Positions 6,934 to 14,479 of a stretch of DNA of 16,555 nt are shown piece by piece. Source of the DNA: JBDSYA01 sp039925865 (GTDB taxonomy: Bacteria > Bacteroidota > Ignavibacteria > Tepidaquicellales > Tepidaquicellaceae); contig JBDSYA010000172.1 of NCBI GenBank assembly GCA_039925865.1, positions 1-16,555 on the forward strand, in the 5' to 3' direction. Made by a program: the position numbers and the translations under genes. Every line of letters begins with the position of its first letter. The first letter of the stretch is position 1. The notes under the pieces are model-generated. The model was not told the DNA's origin and did no database searches. It saw only the letters and a program-made list of their open reading frames with translations.

Positions 6934-7806
6934 ATGCCTGCAACTTTACTTTTGATTTGGGATTACGATTCGGCATTAGGACAGATCAATTCAACAATGC
7001 CCTATAATTTCAGATTCGATCCCATTCATGAAGAGATTGAAAATGTAGAATACATTTTGTCGGTTGCCGGAAACACTGATTTAAAAATGACATTTGCGTG
7101 CCTGGGATTTGCGGCTGAAGAAAGTGTGTATCCTTTCAGCAATCCTTTACAAATAAGAAAAATATTTGAAGCCGGCCATGAGATTGCTTCACATTCATGG
7201 AGACATGAGTGGTTTCCGCTACTTACTGAAAAGCAGATATTCAGATCTCTTGAGCGTAGTAAAAGCGCACTTGAAAAATGTATTGGTAAAGGAAATATCG
7301 TTGTGGGGTTTGTTCCTCCGCACAGCCGGCCAATGAGCTGGTATAAAAAATTTTCAATAAGTCTGGGTGACCGTGCGATTTATCCATTTCACAAAGGAGG
7401 GGATCTCGGATACATTATCAAACAGCTTTCTATTCTGAATTATAAGTGGTGCAGGGTTTTGAGTACTTATAAACCGATTTGGGAAAAAGTTTTAGAAAAT
7501 TCCGGATCCGAAAATTGTATGTTTAACAAATGGGAAATACACAATGATATAATTTGCGTGCCCCAGCATTATACCGGGTTTGATGAGCCTGCTCTTAAAT
7601 ATCTGGAAAAAGCTATTGAAAAAAGTGAAGCTTTAGTGATCGTCGGACATCCGGCAGCTTTAAGCAGGTATAAAGAAGAAAGCCGTAAACATTTTGATAA
7701 ATTTATAGAGGAAGTAATCAAGTACAGGTCTGAAGGAAAGCTTGAGATGATGACTGTTACAAATCATATTCAAAGAAAATTTTCCACAGGAGCCAACAGC
7801 AATTAA
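6934..7806 (+). CDS. Polysaccharide deacetylase family protein (NodB/CE4-like)
   Basis: 290 residues; ATG directly follows the previous TAA. Seen: motif 1 as IWDYDSALG with D10 and D12 (a D-x-D variant of the usual DD), motif 2 HSWRH with metal-binding H87 and H91, GFVPPHSRP (125-133) in the region of motif 3, and ALVIVGHPAAL with H239 as the C-terminal catalytic histidine. This matches the PF01522 fold: metal-dependent removal of N- or O-acetyl groups from sugars. There is no signal peptide or membrane segment; the protein starts directly in the first barrel strand (ATLLLIWD), so it should act in the cytoplasm on a nucleotide sugar or lipid-linked intermediate rather than on exported polymer. 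A Shine-Dalgarno for the next gene lies in its last codons, and its stop overlaps the putative next start (ATTAA, 7802-7806). Confidence 0.85.
   Translation: MPATLLLIWDYDSALGQINSTMPYNFRFDPIHEEIENVEYILSVAGNTDLKMTFACLGFAAEESVYPFSNPLQIRKIFEAGHEIASHSWRHEWFPLLTEKQIFRSLERSKSALEKCIGKGNIVVGFVPPHSRPMSWYKKFSISLGDRAIYPFHKGGDLGYIIKQLSILNYKWCRVLSTYKPIWEKVLENSGSENCMFNKWEIHNDIICVPQHYTGFDEPALKYLEKAIEKSEALVIVGHPAALSRYKEESRKHFDKFIEEVIKYRSEGKLEMMTVTNHIQRKFSTGANSN
7788..7792 (+). promoter_or_regulatory. Shine-Dalgarno AGGAG before a probable ATT start
   Basis: AGGAG at 7788-7792 lies 9 bases before ATT 7802, an ideal spacing. It is the strongest ribosome-binding motif I see in the window and is embedded in the end of the deacetylase gene. 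No ATG, GTG or TTG occurs in the downstream frame until 7931. Confidence 0.6.
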
Positions 7807-8812
7807 TATTGAGATAAAACCATATTCAGATGAAACTGTATTTAATCATGAAGAATTTTCTACAAGAGTATGGCCTCAAAAAAAGCGCCGAAGAGTTGAG
7901 AGCTATAACAGATGGAAGTTTCGTGGACCAGTGAGTGGTAACGTTGACGGTTTATTACTTGCAATAAAAAACAAAATTGTAATTGGACAGCTCGGGCTTA
8001 TTCCGGTTAAGCTGTATCATAAAGAAAAGATCTATGACGCTCAATGGGCATGCGACCTGCTGGTCGATCCCGGTTATAGAAAACAAGGTATTGGCCGGCT
8101 CCTCTTTGAAGCCGGAATGAAGCGCGACGCAGTAAGTCTTGGAAATAATGCGAGCCCTTCAGCGGATAAGTTAATGATTGATATCGGATTTAAACCTGTG
8201 CCAAGCGGAAGAACGATGGTTTTCCCTCTTGACATAAATCATCTTTTAAAATGGATCATACCGACAAAAATAAATTTTTCTATCCCCTTGTTAAGCAAAT
8301 TTATACAGCCGTATTATACTTTTAAAAAAAAAACTCTGCATCAGAAATCAACGAATTATAATGTCTGTCTATGGGAAGAGATTATTGATCTCATAAATAA
8401 AAAGCAAAGTGAAATTAAATGTCCAAAAATAATTCATGATATTGATTTCATGAACTGGCGGGCAAATGGTTTAGAAAAATTTACACAAAAGGTCAGCGCC
8501 GCAAAGAATAATTCTAAAAGCTTCGCTGTATACTCGGCATTTCTTCCTTATTTTAATGTATATGAATGGAATTGTTCGGACCGGGAAGACCTGAAAAGTC
8601 TGCTTGCTTTGATGATCAATCTTGCAATTGAAAGCAAAGCTTCGACACTGCAAATGGTAGCAAATAATTCAGAAGAAGAGAAATGGCTGAGTTCACTGGG
8701 ATTTATAAGGTCGAGAAATATAGAACGGATCATTCACTATTCAAAAGAAAATATTCTTGGAGATGCGGATTCATTTTATTTCACGCTTTACGATACAGAT
8801 CTAAATTTATAA
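7802..8812 (+). CDS. GNAT family N-acetyltransferase
   Basis: The first GTG (7931) would leave 293 residues and remove the N-terminal part of the GNAT fold. The frame is open upstream to 7754 and encodes IEIKPYSDETVF, then RWKFRGP, the W-K-F/Y segment seen early in many polysaccharide-locus GNATs. I place the start at ATT 7802 (336 residues), 9 bases after AGGAG and overlapping the deacetylase stop; ATT 7808 is an alternative. Seen: the acetyl-CoA loop RKQGIGRLL in DPGYRKQGIGRLLFEAG, and a FMNWRANG segment near 8448-8471. The C-terminal third (from about 8563) resembles a second GNAT-like half, ending KWLSSLGFIRSRNIERII. Known: GNATs transfer acyl groups from acyl-CoA to amines. A sugar amine made by the WecE branch or exposed by the deacetylase is a plausible target (inference). 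An A10 run occurs at 8324-8333. Confidence 0.8.
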   Translation: MNIEIKPYSDETVFNHEEFSTRVWPQKKRRRVESYNRWKFRGPVSGNVDGLLLAIKNKIVIGQLGLIPVKLYHKEKIYDAQWACDLLVDPGYRKQGIGRLLFEAGMKRDAVSLGNNASPSADKLMIDIGFKPVPSGRTMVFPLDINHLLKWIIPTKINFSIPLLSKFIQPYYTFKKKTLHQKSTNYNVCLWEEIIDLINKKQSEIKCPKIIHDIDFMNWRANGLEKFTQKVSAAKNNSKSFAVYSAFLPYFNVYEWNCSDREDLKSLLALMINLAIESKASTLQMVANNSEEEKWLSSLGFIRSRNIERIIHYSKENILGDADSFYFTLYDTDLNL

Positions 8813-8817
8813 ATTTA
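8802..8817. repeat. Perfect 16 bp AT-only palindrome
   Basis: TAAATTTATAAATTTA is its own reverse complement. It covers the stop codon (8810-8812) of the GNAT gene and ends two bases before the TTG start at 8820. A/T-only palindromes occur by chance in such sequence, but its position matches the repeat at 4293-4309 and the hairpin at 14296-14328, also over stop codons at gaps before TTG starts. Confidence 0.4.
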
Positions 8818-8819
8818 AT

Positions 8820-10190
8820 TTGAAGGCTATAGAAAGTTTTACAATATTAAAGCAGATCATTCCAACCTGGTACTTCAATCTGTTCCCTGAAAAAGTAAAC
8901 ACTTATTCAACATATTATTACAATTCATCTTTGATGAAGTTAAGTGATGAAGAAAATAAACTTGTAAAAGAGGACAGCAGGTATAAAAGCAATACAGCAA
9001 AGGATCTTGATGTCGGTTATCAATTGTGGAATAAAGGAGTTATGCTGACTATAAAAAATATTGCGATTGAAAAACTAATTCATAAAAATAAAATTCCGCT
9101 CATTGATAATTATATTTTCATAAGAAAATATTTCAGGAATTACAGAGTTTATATTTTTTTTCTGAAAAATATTATTAGTCTTCATAATCCGGTCAGGGAA
9201 ATATCTGCCTTATTGAAAACGAAACATGTGAAGAAAACTGATCTGATAAATCCTCATGCAGAATACAGCGATTATAAAAATTTCGCATCGGCTTTAATAA
9301 AGCTGCAGCCAAGAGTCAGTGTGATCATCCCAACTCTCAACCGTTATGAATATTTGAAAGATGTATTAGAAGACCTTGAAAAACAGGATTATAAAAATTT
9401 TGAAACAATTATTGTCGATCAGAGTGATTCACCGGATAAAAAATTTTACGAAAATTATAAATGCGACATAAAAACAATTTTTCAGGAAGGTAAAGGTCAA
9501 TGGCTGGCAAGGAATGAAGCAATAATGAAATCAGAAGGTAATTATTTGTTATTCTTTGATGATGATTCGAGAGTTGATCCTGACTGGATCACTGAGCATT
9601 TAAAAGGACTGGATTATTTTAATGCAGACGTCTCAGCAGGAGTTTCGATATCAACAGTCGGAGATACAGTTCCATTAAACTACAGCTTTTTCCGCTGGGC
9701 GGATCAATTCGATTCGGGCAATGCAATGGTAAAGAGGGAAGTATTTAAAAAGATCGGAATGTTTGACAGGCAATTTGATAAACAGAGAATGGGTGATGGA
9801 GAATTCGGACTCCGTGCTTATCTCGCAGGTTTTAAAAGTATATCACATCCTTTTGCAAAAAGAATTCATCTGAAGGTTGGGACAGGGGGATTAAGACAGA
9901 TGGGCTCATGGGACGCATTCAGGCCTAAAAAATTTTTTTCACCGAGGCCTTTGCCAAGTGTTTTATATTTATACAGAAAATATTTCCCGGGTGAGTATGT
10001 AAGAAATGCAATTGTGGGAGGTATGCTTCCTTCACTTATACCTTATCGATGGAAAGGCAAAAGATATCTATACCCGTTAGGAGCTTTGCTTGCTGTTTTT
10101 GTATTGCCGGTATTGTTAATCCAATTAAATATTTCATGGAAAAGATCCACAATAATGTTAAACGAAGGTGACCGGATTGAGTGGCTCTGA
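8820..10190 (+). CDS. GT2 family glycosyltransferase with long N-terminal extension
   Basis: 456 residues from TTG 8820, seven bases after the previous stop; no Shine-Dalgarno. Seen: residues 1-164 match no motif I recognise and are rich in aromatic and basic residues, with a hydrophobic stretch near 108-121. A GT-A domain follows: RVSVIIPTLNRYEYL (165-179), IIVDQSDSP (197-205), GKGQWLARNEAI (225-236), the metal-binding D247-D248-D249 in LLFFDDDSRVDPDW, NAMVKREVFKKIGMFD (301-316), and a GDGEFGLRAYLAGF stretch (325-338) at the place of the usual ED base motif. A hydrophobic helix at about 416-436 suggests membrane association. Known: GT2 enzymes invert at the anomeric carbon using nucleotide sugars in the cytoplasm. 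Its last 23 bases overlap the next gene. Donor and acceptor are unknown. Confidence 0.86.
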   Translation: MKAIESFTILKQIIPTWYFNLFPEKVNTYSTYYYNSSLMKLSDEENKLVKEDSRYKSNTAKDLDVGYQLWNKGVMLTIKNIAIEKLIHKNKIPLIDNYIFIRKYFRNYRVYIFFLKNIISLHNPVREISALLKTKHVKKTDLINPHAEYSDYKNFASALIKLQPRVSVIIPTLNRYEYLKDVLEDLEKQDYKNFETIIVDQSDSPDKKFYENYKCDIKTIFQEGKGQWLARNEAIMKSEGNYLLFFDDDSRVDPDWITEHLKGLDYFNADVSAGVSISTVGDTVPLNYSFFRWADQFDSGNAMVKREVFKKIGMFDRQFDKQRMGDGEFGLRAYLAGFKSISHPFAKRIHLKVGTGGLRQMGSWDAFRPKKFFSPRPLPSVLYLYRKYFPGEYVRNAIVGGMLPSLIPYRWKGKRYLYPLGALLAVFVLPVLLIQLNISWKRSTIMLNEGDRIEWL

Positions 10191-11304
10191 AAAAATATTA
10201 CTTATAACAACTGAATTTCCGCCGGGTCCCGGTGGTATAGGAAATCACGCTTTCAATCTTGCAAAGTATTTGAATCTTAATGATTTCAAGATTAAGGTTT
10301 TGACTGTATCCGATTTTACCGATAGGGAATCAGAAAAAGATTTCGATGCTAAACAAAAGTTTGAGATCGTAAGATTTAAAAGATTTAAAAACAGAATCAA
10401 AACATATAGGGAGCGTTTAATTACAATTCGTGAGTCAGTCAAAAAAGAAAGCTATTCTCACATAATCTTTTCCGGCCGGTTCGCATTGTATTCATCTCTA
10501 TTCTTGGGAAATTATCACAGCAAAACAAAATTTATTGCTATAGCTCACGGTGGAGATGTAAATGCTGATAACCCGATCGAGAAAAATTATGTGAACAAAG
10601 CTTTGTTGAAAATGGACCTTATCATTCCGGTATCAAATTTTTCAAAAGGAAAGGTTTCTAAAGCGATTGACCCTAAAAAGATTTTGGTCATTCCCAACGG
10701 ATTTGATTTCCCGGAAATTGAAAAGATCAAAGTCACTGAAAAACAATTTAACAACGGTCATTTAAACCTTGTTTCAGTGGGCACTATCTGGCCGCGCAAA
10801 GGCCATCATAACGTCCTTAAAGCATTTCCAAAGATCCTTCAAAAATATCCTGAAGCAAAATATAATATTGTTGGAAGATTAGCCGATACATCAAAAGTTA
10901 AAAATTTTTTTGAAGATGAAAAACTAAGGGATCACCTTATTGTTCATGGTCAGATCCCTTCTGAAAATATGCACAAGATCCTGGATGATTCACAAATATT
11001 TATTCTTCTTAGTGAGATCCAGCCAGACGGTGACTTTGAAGGATTCGGCATTGCTGTGATAGAAGGAAATTATTTCGGACTTCCGGCAATCGGATCAAAA
11101 GACAGCGGGCTTGAAGATGCAATAAGCAATGGTGTCAGCGGTATGCTGGTGGACCCTCATGATCCTGCTGAAATAAGTGATGCAATTCAAAAGATCAAAG
11201 ATAATTATTTTGAATTTTCAAAAGGTGCGAGACAATGGGCAATGGAACATCACTGGTCTAAAATAATTCACCGCTATATAAAAGCAATAAAAAATTTAAA
11301 ATAA
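10168..11304 (+). CDS. GT4 family glycosyltransferase (PimB-like)
   Basis: 378 residues from GTG 10168, overlapping the GT2 gene by 23 bases. TTG 10177 (375 residues) may be the true start, because GAAGG at 10164-10168 lies 8 bases before it and conserved sequence only begins at KILLITTEFPPG. Seen: GGIGNHAFNLAKYL (22-35), IAHGGDVNA (125-133), IPNGFDFP (175-182), the donor-domain loop VGTIWPRKGHHNVLKAF (204-220) with R210-K211 for phosphate binding, and the EX7E motif EGFGIAVIE (E291 and E299). Known: retaining GT-B enzymes that add hexoses or similar sugars to lipid-linked acceptors in the cytoplasm. It has no membrane helix. Three bases separate it from the amidotransferase gene. The sugar is not predictable from the sequence alone. 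Confidence 0.92.
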   Translation: MTGLSGSEKILLITTEFPPGPGGIGNHAFNLAKYLNLNDFKIKVLTVSDFTDRESEKDFDAKQKFEIVRFKRFKNRIKTYRERLITIRESVKKESYSHIIFSGRFALYSSLFLGNYHSKTKFIAIAHGGDVNADNPIEKNYVNKALLKMDLIIPVSNFSKGKVSKAIDPKKILVIPNGFDFPEIEKIKVTEKQFNNGHLNLVSVGTIWPRKGHHNVLKAFPKILQKYPEAKYNIVGRLADTSKVKNFFEDEKLRDHLIVHGQIPSENMHKILDDSQIFILLSEIQPDGDFEGFGIAVIEGNYFGLPAIGSKDSGLEDAISNGVSGMLVDPHDPAEISDAIQKIKDNYFEFSKGARQWAMEHHWSKIIHRYIKAIKNLK

Positions 11305-11307
11305 AAT

Positions 11308-13191
11308 ATGTGCGGTTTTTTAGGAGCAGTTGATTTTAAAAAAGATATTGACCTGATCTATCCTCCACTTCAAAAGGGTTTAAGGAATATCTCACACAGG
11401 GGACCGGACAGCAGCAAAGAATATAAAACAGTAAATTGTTTTTTAGGACATAACCGGCTGAGCATTATTGATCTTTCACCCGATGCAGACCAGCCAATGA
11501 AGTCCGTGAGTACAGATGCTTACATAATTTATAACGGTGAAATCTATAATTATAAAGAAATAAGGAAAGAGTTTAGCAATGTAAAATTCAGAACGAGTTC
11601 GGATACAGAGATCCTGCTTGAAGGATATTTGAATTACGGAATAGAATTTTTTAAGAAGCTAAGAGGTATTTATGCATTCGCAATTTTTGACAATAGAAAT
11701 GATCCTAAAATAATTCTCGCAAGAGATCCATCAGGAATAAAACCGCTTTACCTATTCAGCAAAAATGATCTTCATGTTTTTGGAAGCGAGATCAAAGCGA
11801 TCCTGCCTTCAGTGAGGGATCAGGTAACAACCAACGAGGATCTTTTAAAATGTTATCTGAATCTTGGATACTGTATCGAACCTTATACGATCTACAATGA
11901 AATTAATTGTGCAGAGCCCGGAAGCATTATTGAAATAAATAAGGATAGTGTAAAAAAGCATATCCTGATCGAATACAATTTTGGGGAAGAGAATAGTTTA
12001 AACTTTAGTGAAAATTTAAAAATTACAGAGGAAAAATTTAGTAAAGCGGTTGAGAGAAATCTGATAGCAGATGTTGAAGTTGCAGTTGCTTTAAGCGGTG
12101 GCATTGATTCCTCATTGATTTATGCGCAGGCAAATCAGTTAAACAATAAGATAAAAGGCTTGACAATAAAATTCGATGATGCTGATTATAATGAGGAGGA
12201 AACAGCAAAAGTTTTTTCTAATACATTAAAAGGGAATCATGAATTAGTCGAAGTTGACTCTGAATTAAATCTTTCAACGCTGAATAAAATATTACTAAAT
12301 TTTGATCAGCCCTATGCAGATTCATCGGCTGTTAATGTTTATTATTTAACAAAGGCAACAAGTAAAATCTCAAAGGTGCTTATTGGCGGAGATGGCGGTG
12401 ATGAACTCTTCAATGGATATCCATCACAGACCTGGCTTACTTATATAGAAAGGCTGACCCGCAGTAATATTCTGAAAAAAAGCGGAGATGTAATTTTAGA
12501 TCTGGGTGGAAGGTTTTCGGGAGTTTCACAAAAAAGATCTGTGAAAAGAATTGCTGACCTATGGTCTGACAGTCCGCAGGAACTTTTGTATGACTGGCAT
12601 TCCTGGTTTCCGAGAAAAAGCAGTTTTCAAAATCAAAGTCCTTTCTTATTTGATAACAAAGCGGGTTTGGATATTTATACTACAGTGTTTAAAAATAAAG
12701 CTCCTGATAAATTTAAATCATTAGTTGTATTCGATTATTTTAAAAAACAAATGCTTAGTGATTATCTCAGAAAGACTGATATGATGGCAATGCTAAACAG
12801 TGTTGAATACAGAGTTCCATTTTTAGATGAAGACATCGTGAGTTTTGCATTAACAATTCCATTTGAACAAAAATCTTCTCTGAAAGAGACTAAAAAAATT
12901 CTCAGGGCAATTCACAGAAAAAAGTATCCGTCATATACCAGCAAAGCTCCTAAAAAAGGGTTTACAATTCCCCTCGATACTTCTTTGAGCAAGGATGAAT
13001 TCAGTGTTATAAAAGAAAATTTACTTACAGACGGGAATATTGTTCACCATTATATAAAGAAAAATTATGTGGAATATTTATTCAAAGGACTTGATGACAG
13101 GCAGAGCGTACAAACTGAAATCAGCCGTGCCGGGATCTATCAAAGGATACTGATGCTTTACAGCCTGAGTTTATGGAATGAAAATAAATGA
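11308..13191 (+). CDS. asnB: Glutamine-hydrolysing asparagine synthase family amidotransferase
   Basis: 627 residues from ATG, 3 bases after the previous stop. Seen: MCGFLGA with Cys2 as the N-terminal nucleophile of the class II glutaminase; SHRGPDSS, GHNRLSIIDLSPDADQPM, YNGEIYNYKEIR, SSDTEILLEGY and LARDPSGIKPLYLF; then the synthetase domain with ATP-pyrophosphatase loop LSGGIDSS (262-269), FDQPYADSSAV, IGGDGGDELFNGY and VEYRVPFLD. Both active sites look complete and the length is normal for AsnB (about 550-640). Known reaction: ATP-dependent transfer of ammonia from glutamine to a carboxylate, classically aspartate. In polysaccharide loci such proteins (WbpS-like) are thought to amidate uronic acids, and surrounding GT genes favour that role here (inference); asparagine synthesis remains possible. 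The stop overlaps the next ATG by 4 bp (ATGA). Confidence 0.93.
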   Translation: MCGFLGAVDFKKDIDLIYPPLQKGLRNISHRGPDSSKEYKTVNCFLGHNRLSIIDLSPDADQPMKSVSTDAYIIYNGEIYNYKEIRKEFSNVKFRTSSDTEILLEGYLNYGIEFFKKLRGIYAFAIFDNRNDPKIILARDPSGIKPLYLFSKNDLHVFGSEIKAILPSVRDQVTTNEDLLKCYLNLGYCIEPYTIYNEINCAEPGSIIEINKDSVKKHILIEYNFGEENSLNFSENLKITEEKFSKAVERNLIADVEVAVALSGGIDSSLIYAQANQLNNKIKGLTIKFDDADYNEEETAKVFSNTLKGNHELVEVDSELNLSTLNKILLNFDQPYADSSAVNVYYLTKATSKISKVLIGGDGGDELFNGYPSQTWLTYIERLTRSNILKKSGDVILDLGGRFSGVSQKRSVKRIADLWSDSPQELLYDWHSWFPRKSSFQNQSPFLFDNKAGLDIYTTVFKNKAPDKFKSLVVFDYFKKQMLSDYLRKTDMMAMLNSVEYRVPFLDEDIVSFALTIPFEQKSSLKETKKILRAIHRKKYPSYTSKAPKKGFTIPLDTSLSKDEFSVIKENLLTDGNIVHHYIKKNYVEYLFKGLDDRQSVQTEISRAGIYQRILMLYSLSLWNENK

Positions 13192-14330
13192 AGCTTGCAA
13201 TAATTTCACATACACCTCATTATAAAAATAAAAATAATTCAGAAATTACAGGATGGGGACCGACAGTAAGGGAGATCAATCACATGACTGAATTGTTTGA
13301 AGAGATCTACCACATTGCTCCGTTACACATAGGCAAATCTCCTGCAAGCTCAATGGCTTATGAAAGTGATCATATCAAATTTATTCCGCTGAATCCATAC
13401 GGAGGTGAAAAGCTTTCAGATAAAATTTCAATAATAACAACTGCAGCAGGAAATTTAAAAATAATCAAAGACATATTAAAACTTGTTGATTGGGTACAGT
13501 TCAGAGCTCCTACTGCAATGGGGATCTATGTACTGCCTTATCTGAGTTTACTAAATAAGCCGAAGAGGTGGGTGAAATATGCAGGCAATTGGAAAATGGA
13601 AAACCCGCCGTTATCATATTCATTTCAGAAATGGTGGCTGAATAATAATTTTCAGCATTCGAAAGTCACGATAAACGGTCAATGGGAAGGTCAGAAAAAA
13701 CACATTTTAAATTTTCAAAATCCATGCCTTGACAATGAAGAACTTTCAAGGGCAAAGAAAATTGCCGTTACAAAAAATTTCGAAGGTAAATTGACGTTAT
13801 GTTTTGTAGGAACACTTACTGAAAATAAAGGGGTTCATTTACTGCTTGAAGCTTTGAAGAAAATAAAAAATCCGGAAGATATAAATGAAGTATTATTAAT
13901 AGGTGATGGTGAGGAAAAGAAAAAGTATGAGGCGATCGCAAAAGAGATCAATTTAAAAATTATTTTCAAAGGTCTTTTAAAAAGAAATGAACTGGAAGAA
14001 ATTTATAAAGCTTCACATTTAATTATTTTGCCAAGTGAATCGGAGGGATTTCCGAAGGTCATCGCCGAAGCCTCTGCCTATGGCTGTGTCCCGATAGTAT
14101 CAGATGTTTCATCGGTCGGTCAGTACTACAATGATATGAATGGATTTCTTTTGAAGAAAACGGACGTTGAGACACTTGTTCAAAAAATTAATTCCGCCTT
14201 AAGTGACAGAATCAACTTAAAAAAAATGTCGGCACAATGTATTAAAGTCGCCGAGTTATTTACCTTTGAAAATTATATAAAAAATCTAAAGGAAAAAATT
14301 TTATGTAATGATAACATTGATAAAATTTAA
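13188..14330 (+). CDS. GT4 family glycosyltransferase
   Basis: 380 residues; ATG overlaps the asnB TGA (ATGA, 13188-13191). Seen: N-terminal strand KLAIISHTPHYKN, a GWGPTVREI segment (22-30) in the acceptor domain, DWVQFRAPTAMGIYVLPYL (101-119), VKYAGNW (129-135), then the C-terminal donor domain LCFVGTLTENKGVHLLLEAL (204-223), VLLIGDGEEKKKY (235-247), and the EX7E motif ESEGFPKVIAEA with E286 and E294. Cytoplasmic, with no membrane helix. Known: GT4 enzymes are retaining, GT-B fold, and nucleotide-sugar dependent. Overlap with asnB suggests linked expression, perhaps with the residue that becomes amidated (inference). A hairpin-forming inverted repeat covers its final codons, and it is followed by the longest gap in the window (149 bp), a possible transcriptional break. 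Confidence 0.92.
   Translation: MKLAIISHTPHYKNKNNSEITGWGPTVREINHMTELFEEIYHIAPLHIGKSPASSMAYESDHIKFIPLNPYGGEKLSDKISIITTAAGNLKIIKDILKLVDWVQFRAPTAMGIYVLPYLSLLNKPKRWVKYAGNWKMENPPLSYSFQKWWLNNNFQHSKVTINGQWEGQKKHILNFQNPCLDNEELSRAKKIAVTKNFEGKLTLCFVGTLTENKGVHLLLEALKKIKNPEDINEVLLIGDGEEKKKYEAIAKEINLKIIFKGLLKRNELEEIYKASHLIILPSESEGFPKVIAEASAYGCVPIVSDVSSVGQYYNDMNGFLLKKTDVETLVQKINSALSDRINLKKMSAQCIKVAELFTFENYIKNLKEKILCNDNIDKI
14296..14328 (+). terminator. Possible 3' hairpin at the end of the GT4 gene
   Basis: AAATTTTAT (14296-14304) is the exact reverse complement of ATAAAATTT (14320-14328). Inside, AATG (14307-14310) pairs with CATT (14315-14318) around an ATAA loop, with a T-G wobble and one bulged G. The arms reach the stop codon (14328-14330). 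No T-tract follows, so intrinsic termination is doubtful; a processing or 3'-protecting structure is equally likely. Confidence 0.35.
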
Positions 14331-14479
14331 TATCATTTGCTAAGACTTCATAGCGTTCGGTTCAATAATAACAATTAGATTCCCTTTTTCGCTGTAAAGA
14401 TTTTTGCAGTTGTTTGAAATTCATAATATGTTGTTCTTTTTAATATGATAGTTTATTTTAATAAAGTTTAAAACCAGAT
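14331..14479 (+). other. 149 bp intergenic gap, possible promoter region
   Basis: This is the longest non-coding stretch in the window. It holds no ORF and no RNA gene that I can recognise. I looked for sigma-70-like and Bacteroides-type (TTTG / TAnnTTTG) elements: TTGTTC at 14431-14436 lies 17 bases before TATTTT at 14454-14459, which is weak in AT-rich sequence, and no TAnnTTTG box is correctly spaced. The GCTA/TAGC inverted repeat (14339-14354) is only 4 bp. A promoter for the wzy-like gene is plausible but not shown. Confidence 0.3.

Noticed and set aside
7754..7801. Starting the GNAT even further upstream (ATC 7763, ATA 7766)
   Set aside because: These would overlap the deacetylase more deeply, lie before the Shine-Dalgarno motif, and add residues with no match to the fold.
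8471..8733. Minus-strand open frames within the GNAT gene (8471-8653, 8548-8733)
   Set aside because: They overlap each other and the GNAT coding frame, and show no motif or ribosome-binding site.
10371..10390. Short direct repeat AGATTTAAA in the GT4 gene
   Set aside because: Only two copies of about 9-10 bases, coding for a repeated R-F-K; nothing suggests a regulatory or mobile role.
14339..14354. GCTA/TAGC inverted repeat as terminator after the GT4 gene
   Set aside because: The stem is only 4 bp and no T-tract follows.
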